From positions 141,433 to 182,263 of the forward strand of contig BJOX01000314.1 in assembly GCA_009731375.1 (NCBI GenBank): 40,831 nucleotides of DNA, in the 5' to 3' direction. Below the pieces are notes generated by a model. It had not been told where the DNA came from. It worked only from the letters and a program-made list of their open reading frames with translations, and did not search any database. This document shows positions 21,600 through 32,248 of the stretch, in pieces. A program made the translations under genes and the position numbers. Origin of the DNA: Paulinella micropora. Lineage: Eukaryota > Cercozoa > Imbricatea > Euglyphida. Numbering within the stretch: the stretch's first letter is position 1; every line of letters starts with the position of its first letter.

Positions 21600-24500
21600 A
21601 TGAGCTCATCTTTTAGTTCATCTAGTTCATTGGATCGTGACACTGACGACGACAGTGTCAGGGCAGCCGAGATGCACGAAAACTTCGCAAGGTCGGTAGA
21701 ATTTGAAAACATGGCAGCACAACGCAAGACATTCAAAACTACAGACTCCATTCTGCTGCAAGTTAAGACCTTTGTGGATTTATTCGAGAGGCAATACCGA
21801 CATGAAAACAAGGATACGTCCAAGTTTCGTCGAAGGTTTTCTGGTGACAATGCATTCAAAGCTGCAGAAGTCATCATCGCATCTTTTCAAGAGGATGAGC
21901 TTCCCGATAAGTCTTGGAAGTCTGGCTTCTACAACGTGCTGACCTACGACTTGTTCCTGATTGCGGAGTTGATCTGGCAATCGGTGGAGGAATACATCGA
22001 CGACGAGTGTAAGAAAGCTCCTACACAAGTGGAAAAGGATAAGTTGTTCGACAAACTGAACAAGGTTACAAGGATGGGGAACCCGTGGGCGTTCTTGACT
22101 GACGGATTCAAAGGGGAGCACAACATTTCGAACGAGCACATTGATGCGAAGGTAAGGAAGGAAGGAGTGCAACAAATTTTCAACGACCTAAAATGGTCTA
22201 TGAACGCTTTGCAAGTGAACCTGAAACGAGCTGCATCTGACAGCTTACTGTCTCTGGGATTCAATCAAGAGATTCAGATGAAGTTGGAAGGCCGAACTTA
22301 CTTGGAAGCAATCAAGAAGTATTGGTTGAAACGGGGACCCAAAACTGTGGATCAAGTGTGCAAGCATGCACAGCACCAGAGTGGAGCAAGATGGATGGAG
22401 TTCAAACAAAAGATGATGAAGAATCTGGATGATGCAATAGAGATGGAATACCCAACGGAAGAGGATTCGCCTACTCTGTCTTCGTCTTCATCTTCGTCTT
22501 CGTCTTCGTCTTCGTCTTCGTCGTCGTCTTCATCGTCGTCTTCGTCTTCGTCTTCGTCATCCTCTAGTGGTGCTGGATCCAGTGCAACAGAAACAGACTG
22601 GCAAGAGAGAAAATGGAAAAAGAAAAAGCCGACAAAGAAAAGGCTGAGAAGGAGAAAGAAGGAAGCAAAGCAGAGATGGAAGATGAAGGTGGAGGAGACG
22701 AAACACCACCCAGTCCAACTAAGGACAAGAAGAAGGAATGGTCAACGGCAGGAATATCCAAGGAGGCCAGGATTGGGTCCAATTACACAGGAGTGATTCG
22801 GGCAAAAATCCTTTGGCTTTTGTGTTTGCAACATTTGGTAGTTGCACTTGGAAGCCTGTTGCAGTGTATGAAAGATGCTCACAAGGATGCTTCAGACAGG
22901 GAGAAATTGTACCTGAAGATCAAAGTGCAACAAGAGGAGCATCGTTATGGGAAAGGCCTCGTCGAATCTCCAAAGAGAGACAGGGATTCAGATGTTACAA
23001 GTTCGTCGAACCAAATCGTCAACAGAGCATTGTGGTAGTGACGTGAATATGGAATGTGAAAAAGTCAAAAGGGTGGCGGATATTCTGCAAAAGAGGGACA
23101 AGTTTGTTCTGAGAGAAAAGGACAGGGACGAGCCTACTCATGTTCTGGAAGCTCGAATGTTCATTGGAAGCTTCATCGAACTTTGTCGAAACTACGACAT
23201 CACGAGCCTGTCGTCAGTTACTCATCTCTTGAACATTGCAGTTACGTTTCCTCAAGGGACGTCATTTCAGGACAAGGAAAAGTGGAGGAAGAGACATGAA
23301 GAGCTCAAGAAGATGAGGAACGACGTCAATGTTCCTATTGCGGAAGTGTTGGGACTCATGGTTGGACATGAGTTTGGCTACCACAAGTTCACAGACAAGC
23401 ACCAGGAACTTCAGTTCTGTAACAGATACATTGAGAAGGAGTTCCTGAGTGGAAGTATGAACCTGGCTGGGATTGTTCGTATGACCAAGCTTCTGTGTCT
23501 GATTAATTCGGAGCCTGACATGATCAAGAGCACCCTGAGTACCATCTACATGAATGCGACCCAGACGGGACAAGCTCTGATTGGTTCCATCATTACGATC
23601 AGGGGCACAAGGACAAAATGGAAGTCAGCAAGGGATCGTTGGGGAGTGGAAAGAGAAAGTGGTGCCATGGCTAACCTATTGGATTGGAAGCTCGAGTCCA
23701 AAGAAGACGTAGAGATCCTGATGGAAGTGGCAAAGGCTCTGTCTAATGCTTCGAGTTCGTTTGGGAACTTGGAAGAACGAGTATGGGAGACTTCAGTTCT
23801 TCTTCATCTTCTTCGTCAAGTTATGGCAGTAACCAGTATGCAAGAGCTGGTGGGAGATTCGAGATGGGATTTTCAGCAGGTGAAGGGAATGCATTCTATT
23901 CAAGCTCGCGGGGCTCTGGAGCATCAGGAGGCATGTATGGGTACCCGTCTGCGCCTGAATATGAACGCAGTGGCAGTCCGAACCCTTTTTCTCAGAGTAG
24001 AACTCTGAATAGTCTACCTTCGGCTAATAAGCCTGCTCAAGGACGAGGTCATGGAGGAAGTCACGGTGGAGGACACGGGGGAGGGGATAGAGGGAGACCA
24101 GGAGGGAGAGCCAGTCAAATCACTATTCCTATTTACAACCCTCAGAATCCTTTTCCTCATCCGTCTAGGCCACAAGCTGAACGTTATTCGAGGTCGGTGA
24201 GGCCGGGGGTCAAGCATCCGTGGATGAGATCGGAAGAACAAGGAACGATGTTCTTTGGAAGGAAGCCAACATGCATGATCCAGGCGGGATTCATTGCAGC
24301 AGGGAACAACCAAGGCCAGTGTACCAAACCTGGATGTGACAACAGATTCTGGCACGACTACCCCAACCAAGAAGGGTTTGATCGAATAAGGATCACTGAA
24401 GAATACCGGGAGGCGGCCAGGCATTTTCTCATTGATCCGAGACAGACCTTCGATCTGTTTCTTCCGAAAGAACGGGAGGGACTCAAGTACGCGTGGGATG

Positions 24501-25512
24501 TTTGGCAACAATACAATGAGAAGAAGAGAGATGCCAAGGCAGCGAACTCCAAGTACTACAAGGATGAGAAAGAGCAACGTGAACGTCGTGTGCGAGAGGA
24601 AAAGGAGAAACGCGATAGAGAATATGCGGAAAAGCGTAAACGGGAACGGGAGGATCGAGAACGACGGGATCGTGATCGAGACAGGGACCGCCGCGGTGAC
24701 CGTGACCGTGATCGCAGGTCTAACTTGGATCATGATGCTAGTCTTAGTCATGATGACTATAGGGATCGAGACATGTCCGGATATTCAAATCCGACAGCGT
24801 TCAGCATCAACCTGCCACAGGCAGCCCTTCAGAGCATGCTGACTGGTAATTTGCTAGTCTCAGAATCAGTTCAGCACAAGGATGCTGGTGTGTCAGGAGC
24901 CTTGCCCGGATCGGCTAGCCGAGAAAGATCTAGTATTGAGGTCATCTCGGACAAGTCAGGTCCCGGACGACAAGAGTTCCTCAAATATACACACAAAGAT
25001 CGGATCAAACAAATCGAGGATTTTCGGAAAGCTCGTGAAGCTCGGGAAGCACATGAATTGCTTGTGTTGCAGGAGGAGGGTCGAGAGATAAAGGCCAAGG
25101 CAAGTAAGAAGGCCATAGAGCCTGAGTTCGAGTGGAAGAAGGTTGACAAACCTTGACTGTGGATGTAAGACACGATGTATATTATTATAGGTGTCTGCCG
25201 CAGCGACCTGAGGATGCATTCGTTGATACAGACGTTGTACTAGGACAAGTAGATTCGAAACAAGAAAAGGAAACAACGATCTCGAATCCGAATTTTGAGG
25301 ATCAGTGAATCTTTATTAAGGATGAATACGATGGAAAAGTAGTGCAGATTCCCATATATTACTCCCAAGAGGAGATGGTTACCGCAAAAAGACTGAATAA
25401 CCATCATCGCGCACCGCGCTGCATGTTCATTAAGTCAAAAAGGAAACAATTTTGCCATGCAGATATAGCTGTCGTGCATTTTTCATGTGTTGCTTACAAC
25501 CGGCCACGATGA
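21600..25512 (+). pseudogene. Unidentified gag-like gene read as a chain of overlapping frames
   Basis: I do not recognise the family. Coding-looking sequence runs from ATG 21600 through four or five frame segments. Segment 21600 to about 22590 is helical and ends in a poly-Ser tract. About 22590-23040 is Lys/Glu-rich, in one of two alternative frames. About 23000-23790 is helical (FIGSFIELCRNYDITSL...). Segment 23783-25156 is Ser/Gly-rich, then has a CCCH-like cluster (C-x15-C-x4-C-x5-H, residues about 160-190), then long Arg/Asp/Glu repeats. About 25147-25512 is open apart from TGA 25306-25308. The finger, basic and low-complexity parts and the transposon setting suggest a retroelement gag. 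A host gene with introns is the alternative, because no clear GT-AG pairs explain every shift but some could. Either way no single ORF spans it. Confidence 0.55.
22478..22566 (+). repeat. (TCTTCG)n-type microsatellite coding poly-Ser
   Basis: An imperfect TCT/TCG/TCA repeat of about 89 bp encodes a run of about 30 serines within the first segment of the chain at 21600. Slippage here could account for the frame change just downstream. Confidence 0.85.
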
Positions 25513-25666
25513 CGGTTAATCTTATTTCGCGCGGTGCGCGACGGTATAATTCTTTTTCCGCGTCGCTGAGTACTGACGCGAAGATATTAATATACATTTA
25601 TTCCGCGAGGATCGCGATGTCTAATACGTATTCCGCGCAGGGACGCGACGACAGGCTTACGAGCCT
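25409..25666. repeat. Cluster of six short GC-rich hairpins
   Basis: Perfect small inverted repeats lie at 25409-25419 (GCGC/ACC loop), 25527-25541 (TCGCGC/GGT), 25559-25580 (CGCGTC, 10-nt loop), 25604-25616 (CGCGA/GGA), 25634-25647 (CGCG, 6-nt loop) and 25653-25666 (AGGCT/TACG). The sequence between them is AT-rich. No gene is apparent beyond 25512. Confidence 0.65.
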
Positions 25667-25891
25667 TAAAGGATAATATAATAACCCGCCAGGGAGCGCA
25701 TCAACGTAGCAGGACTGATCACGCTCACGTTTACTTATATATTCACCCTCAGCTTGCGGTGGCACAATAAGGGTAAGCGTACGGAGTACGAACGTGGAAT
25801 GGACGACATGAGAGGATGAGAGACGAGAACTTCCGAGAGATGAAGAATGATTGAGAGAAGAGAATTGGGTGGGGGGGGGGGAAAAAAAAAA

Positions 25892-25901
25892 NNNNNNNNN
25901 N
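25892..25901. other. Assembly gap (10 N)
   Basis: The gap is flanked by a poly-A run on the left and a poly-G run on the right. Local sequence quality is doubtful. Confidence 0.9.
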
Positions 25902-26189
25902 GGGGGGGGGGGGGGGGGGGGGGGTAATACAAATACACCCACAGGTACCGCTGAGGGCAACTGTGACGAGCCCATGGGGCAATCACAGCCACGGTACATT
26001 TGGAATATTTAACTCATGGAATTTATTTTATTTTGACGCGCAGGGACGCCAAGGACGGCGGAACGCCGAATGGAAAAGACTCACCGCTCGGCCGATGCGG
26101 ATCGAGGGACGTATATGGACTAATAACAACAAGAGCGCGGGGAGCCCAAACGGAAGGCGGAATGAAGGACGGCGGAATAGGGGGAGAGG

Positions 26190-26330
26190 GGATAGATTAT
26201 AGGACAGATAGTAATAGAGTTGGATAGATGCTAGGACGGGTAGTGATAGAAATGGATAGGTTATAGAATGGATAGTTATAGATATAGATAGCCTGATTAT
26301 AGCATGGATAATGATAGGGATAGAAAGGTG
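26190..26330 (+). repeat. Degenerate GATA/TAGA-rich repeat
   Basis: The block has imperfect units of the type 'ggatagatgctaggacgg', 'ggataggttatag' and 'atggatagttatag', irregularly spaced. Confidence 0.55.
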
Positions 26331-26404
26331 GGACGACACGTGGCAGTGGGAAGAGGACCTGGATGCCATTGAACGGGGGAACTGGACGGAAAAGGGTGGG
26401 GACA

Positions 26405-28745
26405 ACTCTTATGGGAGGCAGAACGGGGGGATGGGATAGTGGGGCAGGTTTTGAGTGGTACTCGGGGTCGTTTCAAGCATGGAGTGCTCCCATGTAACAG
26501 TTACAGGTTGATGGTTGACGATCCACTCGGTAAATTGTCCGGGGACACGGGGCTTAGCATAGTGGATGATGGGTAAGAGGGACAGGTTTCACGGGATGCC
26601 ACGCTTCGCTGCTTCATGACGCACTATAGCCTCAACCATCAAGGGATGACTCCCACTTTTGATCTAGGCTTCCAATCCCCTCTCTCCCATCTCGCACATG
26701 AGAGGTAGATGATTCCGTCGTGCCATGTCGGCTGCCCATAGGCGTAAGGCATTGTCCCTCTCTTGCTTGGCTCGTTGGTATTGATGCTCGACGCAATAGT
26801 TGCTATCTATGAGGGTAGCTGCCTTAATCCTCATGCTGTTGAATTTGGACTCAAGGTCCTTCAAACTGGCTACGCACTGACGCTTTCCCTCCGCTACTCC
26901 GTGGCACCGACCCTCGTTCATCTTATCAATGTCCGAACTCTGCGTCGTCCTCAAGCAAGATTTTAAGGCTGTTCTCGTCCTCCGGTGGTATGACCGGTTC
27001 GGGAAGGTTCGCACCCCCGGGTATAGCCATGAGGGCTTTGTCTTCTGACCTGCCGGTTAAGAACTTTACCATCTGGGCTAAGGCTACGCCCGGCTCTTCA
27101 TCCTCGGAGTCGTCACTATCACTACCCCCATCGGAGCCCTTGGCTGCCTCGCCCTTCTCTTTCCGGCCTTTGTCAGGACACTTGCTCAACTTGTGCTTGC
27201 CCCCTCACACCCGGCACTTCTTGTTGCACTTACCGGCGATGTGTCCCTTTTCGAAGCAATTGAAGCACTTGGGCCCCTTGCTCTTTTTGCTCTTCTTGCT
27301 TTTGTCACCCTTGGTGGTGTCGGCCGGTTTGGAAGGGGTCTTCTTTGTTTGGCGGGGTCGTGTTCGAACTTAGACTTATCCGCCCACCTACACTCCCCCT
27401 GTTTGTCCCAAAGGAAGCACACTCCCCTCACCTTTCCTCCAATATGGAGGTAGCGACACGAGGCCCCACGAGTGCATTTGCCCTCTTTACTGAAGATCCA
27501 GCATTCGTCTTTGGGCTTTCCTTTCCCGGCCTTCCTGGCTGCCAAACCTTTCTCAGTGGAACTAGTCACTTTGACCCGGTCGAACTTCTTGTCCAAGTCA
27601 AGGACACGCTCTTGCACGAACTTCCACAATGTGGCGAAGTCCCAATTAAACTGCTTCCGGTTCAGCTCTGCCATCTCTACCCAAACCTGCCAGGCTTTCT
27701 TCACTCTAGAGTCAGGTTGTTTTGGACCCACCAACGCGTCCTTCACTATCTGTCGCAGCCGGTTGTCGGTTGGGGCTTGACCGTAGTCTGCCAACCAGTC
27801 TCGCCTAGCGTTCAGGTCAACACACTGTCCGACGTACTGCTGCTTACTAGTAAAGAGGAAGTCATTCAGCTCCTTCACCTTAATATCCTGAACGTCAGCT
27901 GAGTCTGCTTTCTTGTACGGGCTAGCAACCGGTCCCATAGTTCCTTTGGGTTTTGACCGAAGGTCAGCCGTTCCGATCAGCTAAGTCGCGCACTAGATTC
28001 TTAGCCTCACCACCGAGCATATCATAAATGATGTTGAACACTCTCTCGTTTTGTTTGCTCATCTCAGCAAGTATACTAGCGTCATAGGCATCACCTGTCG
28101 TGTCAGTGCTCCAGCACGATCAGCACCCCCTAGTTGGGGCTTTGACCTTAGAGGGGTCCGTTTGTCCTCGGGAGGCCCCACTCTTGCTGTCGTCCTGTAA
28201 GTCTGAGCCCTTGCCAGTTGACGGCCTAGGTTTGTCAGTGCTAGCATACCCACTAGAGTAGAGGTCGGGAGGGTTCCGGTCTTCATCTACCTCTTCCCTT
28301 TCTTCTTCAGTCTCAGTGGCTTGGTCCTCCTTCGGACTGCTGAATACGGGTTTATAAAGCTTGGTTGGGGTTTTCTGCCCTCCCCCTACCCCTAACGCCT
28401 CATCTAAGTTGGAAGCAGACGTTTTGGTTTTAGGCATAGGCCACAGGCGAGTAGGACCTTAGTCTTGTCCTCAAAGTACTCATTCACCACGTTTTCATCT
28501 AAGTCTGCCCAATCGCTCAGTTCAGCTACCTCTTCCCAAGCTAGGATGAAAGCCGGCACCACCCTACCCTTAAGCTGTATATCTAGTACGCTTTCACGAT
28601 GGACGTATTGCTTGTGGGCTGCTGTACCCTGTAGTACTTCCTTAGGTGCCTTAGCATGGCAGCTCTGAACTACCTGTCTATGCAGCAGGACCCATGCTTC
28701 CTTGCCCGTGAATGTGATCTTATTGTCTGTCTTACTAGCAGTCAT
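26405..28745 (-). pseudogene. Decayed gag-like gene with CCCH and CCHC zinc fingers
   Basis: The coding trace starts at ATG 28743-28745 (MTASKTDNKITFTGKEAW) and is interrupted by several frameshifts and stops, at about 28440, 28100-28130, 27900-27960 and 27300. In order it has helical N-terminal and capsid-like parts (28745-27500), then two CCCH-type fingers (about 27480-27360, for example CWIFSKEGKC...CRYLH). Next comes a CCHC knuckle (CFNCFEKGHIAGKC, about 27225-27270). A second knuckle has TGA where its second Cys should be. An acidic spacer (27189 on) and a coiled-coil-like end (to 26664) follow, with further open frame past TAG 26664 to about 26405. This matches a retrotransposon gag. 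No RT or integrase follows, so it is truncated or non-autonomous. Confidence 0.72.
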
Positions 28746-30124
28746 TTCTAAATACCGTCGGTCTCGATCACACACAATTTCACCTTACACACTCACTCGC
28801 ACAGCACACAGCTATGCTCTCTACTTGCTAAATAAAGATAGAGTCACACTTTGCTCACGCTGTTCTGATGGCACAGACACAGGCAAGCAACCACACACAC
28901 ATCCACACAGAGAGGACACTACAGAGGCCACTAGCATACTCACACACACTACACAGAATAGGGTTTGCTTGTCCACACCTCCCTTTATGCTCTCTCTCTT
29001 CACCTACGTGTGCTACCACTGACTATATTGCTCAGACTACACAGAGGCTACCTCAGCTACCACCTACGATAGCCTTCCACCTACAAGGAGTCCTATCTGC
29101 AAAGTCAGTTCGTCGACCCACAAAGGTTTGTAGTTGTTTACGTACAACTCAGAGTGACCTAAACAGTCACTTTACACTTTGCCCCGCTTGCTGACTGCTC
29201 TCCCCACAAGTTGAACAAACTTGCCGCGTTCCCGTGCTATGAAGAGACTAGTCCCGTGCTAAGCAAGGAAACAAACACGTTCAGCACACCCTTCAGCTCG
29301 AAAGCCGGAAAGAGAGCACAACAAATGGTATGCCCGTGTGTCCTTCATAGCAAGGACATAAACACGTTCAGCACACCCCCCTTAACAAAGACAATAACCT
29401 CTCAGAGGCACAACCCCCTCTCGCTCAACCTGAACGATCCAAGGCAACCCTCTGTCTGTCTGTCTTGTCCCGCTCGTCTCCCACCTTGCCCTTCCACTGC
29501 ACACAAGCAGAGCAGAGCGTGGGAAGTGTCCACAGTAATCAGCTGTGGGCACAGGCAATTCAAAATGCGCGCGTTCCTGAAAGGGGTCACTTAAGGTAGA
29601 CCCCACACCCCTTGAACGAAGGTCTTCTTCTGCGATCCGTTAACGCCGAAACGCTCCAAGGCCCATAGCCCAATGGAGAAAACCCTCGCAACTTCTTCTT
29701 AACGACAACCGGCACTCGGGGCGTCCTCCTCCTACCGGCTTGCGACTTCCACGAAGAAGAAATTTAACAATACTGAAACAATTCCCGCCAGTCTAACTGA
29801 CGACGTCACACAAAAGATGTACTTCTAGAAATTGACCCATGAAACGTCCTGATATGGGTAAAAGTGTTAATAGTAAAAGCTGGTGCCACCAGTACCAGAA
29901 AAGGTTTTTTAATTGACTGTATTAATAACTAATAATACTACTAACAGTAACGACTACTGCTACCGTATTGTCCATGTGCCTGCCGATGCCGGCTGGCATC
30001 CTCCGGTGCCGCCCGGCATCCATTTTTTAGTGATTAATTTTTAAAAATTCTCCCGAGACAACCGGAGCTGTTTTTGTGAAAAAACTCTAGTAAAATGTAG
30101 GAAATGTCCCTAGAAATCGACTGG
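28746..30124. other. No gene; CA-rich leader-like sequence and short repeats
   Basis: The stretch 28770-29000 is rich in CACA motifs. A motif ending 'aacacgttcagcacaccc' occurs twice (near 29273 and 29362). A small hairpin lies at 29985-30000 (GATGCC-GGCT-GGCATC). This may be the 5' leader of the gag-like relic at 26405-28745. I found no matching LTR pair around that relic. Confidence 0.45.
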
Positions 30125-30366
30125 TTAAAGTTCCGTTATCGTTGCGTTCCGCTTTAAGTGAGGATGAGAACAAAAAAACTTTAACGAGTTTAGTGGCCCA
30201 GACATCCGAACTCGTCGGAGTGTGATGGAGGGGGAAAAGGTCTAGGTTCAAATATTCAGTACTCAAGTTTCCGAAAACACTAACAGTTGGCGGCTCTGAT
30301 GAACTACTCAGAACTCAGAACAGCCGCACCGAAAAACTTGAGGACTGAAAACAACATTAACAAACA
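30125..30366 (-). repeat. Direct repeat A (about 242 bp)
   Basis: About 98% of the bases match the copy at 30849-31089. Both start at 'ttaaagttccgttatcgttg' and end at 'caacattaacaaaca'. The copies are in the same orientation, 482 bp apart. Confidence 0.9.
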
Positions 30367-30848
30367 CCGGCGCTCTCTATTATTAATATTAATTGACCGG
30401 GTGGAGGAGGGGATAATGGAAGGAAAAAACCGGAATCCAATACTGGGTGGAGGAGGGGAGAGCGGACGGTGAAACTAACCTCAGAGTAACAAAACAATAC
30501 TGCGGACCGGAACGAACCTACATTGACACGGGGAGGCACCTAGCAGGCTGAACAAATGACTAGTCGTTCAGTGCGACTACTAACAGAGGCAGCACCAACA
30601 GTCCGAAGGGGAAACAGAACAAGAAAAGAACGCAGGCCACAAGGAGGGAAGAACGCCAGGGGGAGAAGGAAAGAAAAAGAAGACAAAAAGGGAAGGGTGG
30701 GCGGGAGTTTGAAAGTTGGGAAGATCTAGGCCTAACCAGACTCCGGAAGAAACACGCGCCGGTGAAGCCGCGCCGACCGGACTAGCGCAAAAACCGAAAC
30801 GCCTCAAACGGAACTTTAACGGCGGTTAATTCCGGGCGAAGCCAGTAA
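30367..30848. other. Spacer between direct repeats, no gene
   Basis: The 482 bp is purine-rich on the plus strand and has no supported ORF. I could not find a second copy of it in the window. Confidence 0.6.
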
Positions 30849-31089
30849 TTAAAGTTCCGTTATCGTTGCGTTCCGCTTTAAGTGAGGATGAGAACAAAGA
30901 AACTTCAACGAGTTTAGTGGCCCAGACATCCGAACTCGTCGGAGTGTGATGGAGGGGGAAAAGGTCTAGCTCAAATATTCAGTACTCAAGTTTCCGAAAA
31001 CACTAACAGTTGGCGGCTCTGATGAACTACTCAGAACTCAGAACAGCCGCACCGAAAAACTTGAGGACTGAAAACAACATTAACAAACA
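30849..31089 (-). repeat. Direct repeat B (about 241 bp), overlapping the recombinase 3' end
   Basis: This is the second copy of the repeat at 30125. The last codons of the tyrosine-recombinase frame (to TGA 31031-31033) lie inside it, so the repeat is probably part of the same mobile element. Confidence 0.85.
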
Positions 31090-32234
31090 TATCCACCATT
31101 TGAGCCTTAGAGATTCCCCGACCCCCCATAGCCTTCTGTTCGGCCACCAACTCAGCCATCCTCGCGCCCACGTAGAGGCGGAAACAAGCCGAAGACCAAC
31201 GCCCAGCGCTCATGATCGTAGAATCCGAAGTGCCCAGCGAAAAGAGACGTGCAGCACCGCCACGACGAAGAGAGATCCGTTGGAACGACCACCTGTTGCA
31301 ACTCCTGCCTTCTGTAGAAGATCGCGCGCGGTATTAACGAAAGTGGAACGATCGAGTGGCGAGTTATCAGCAAGGCGAAAGTAGGGATAGTCCCAGCCAG
31401 AGGGAGCTTGAAGGCGTCTCGACTCGACTTGAAGTGCTTCATCCAGGCATGCGGGCAGATGATCGGGTTGGCCTGTTCTCCGAGACCGACCTCGGACCCT
31501 CGACGGAATTGATCTTGCTTGGCTCCGTCTAGGGTAACCAAAATGAGGCTCATCTCGTCGACCAAGCGTAACTGTACAAAAGAATTAACGAGGAAGCGGC
31601 AAGTAGCGAGCGATCCGGACGCCACGAGTTCGCCCACGCGGAACAGACCGAAGAAGCCCCAGACGGCAACCGTGACTACTGTGATCCAGAGGTGACGGGT
31701 TGACCTAGCGATGCTGCGGCTTTTGATGGCATTGAGGGTGTAGCTCGCCATGGCCTCAAGCATCGGAAGCTCGAGGGTGAGGCGATTGTCCAATTTAGTA
31801 AGCTTGCTGCGCTTGATACCCCTCCAGGCCATCTCGACGAAGTGATTGTCTGTGGGATCTTCCAAGCCCAGCCGGAGGCAAAAGTCACGGATCGCGTACA
31901 TGTAAACCTTACATGTTGAGACCGACATGAATTGGCTCAACCAAATGAGAAAGAGGACGATGAGCACCGGATCCGGTTTCCACCAAATAGGATTCCAGAG
32001 CTCCGTAGAGTAGGCCTGGCAGAACTTACGCAGCTTGCGGATAGCAGAACTGTAGGAAGCACTGGTGCTATAGGACACGGAGCAGGCCATGACTTCTACC
32101 GCCGACTTGACCAACCAGGGGACTTCGGTCACAGCTGAAGAAGACGCAAAGAAGGCCCGGACGGGTTCAACTTGGACCAGGTCGCGGGCTTGAGTTATCT
32201 GCGCACGGGCCAACATATTATCAACAATGTGCAT
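31031..32234 (-). pseudogene. Tyrosine recombinase (Crypton/DIRS-type), frameshifted
   Basis: The ATG is at 32232-32234. The N-terminal core-binding domain (about 55-145) is helical (SYSSAIRKLRKFC...VYMYAIRDFCLRLG). The catalytic domain shows Arg199 in GFFGLFRVGEL, then the Lys strand (LDGAKQDQFRRG, K239). After two frame changes (about 31380 and 31285) it shows ISLRRGG, then SAGRW and FRLYV with the probable nucleophile Tyr. The His of the H-x-x-R box reads Ile, right beside the second frame break. This set (R, K, H-x-x-R, W, Y) defines tyrosine recombinases, and 'LRRGGA' is typical of Crypton and DIRS/Ngaro enzymes. No reverse transcriptase is nearby. Direct repeats flank its 3' end. Confidence 0.82.
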
Positions 32235-32248
32235 ACGAAACCAGAAAG

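Larger units (their letters stand above)
25513..26404. other. Non-coding stretch with homopolymers and a gap
   Basis: I see no supported gene. Beyond the hairpin cluster there are G runs (25869-25881, 25902-25924) and an A run around a 10-N gap. A low-complexity GATA/TAGA-type block (about 26190-26330) follows. Confidence 0.5.

Noticed and set aside
30849-31089. Direct repeats as LTRs of a retroelement
   Set aside because: The 482-bp interior has no PBS, PPT or coding frame, and the recombinase frame enters one repeat. An association with the recombinase element fits better.
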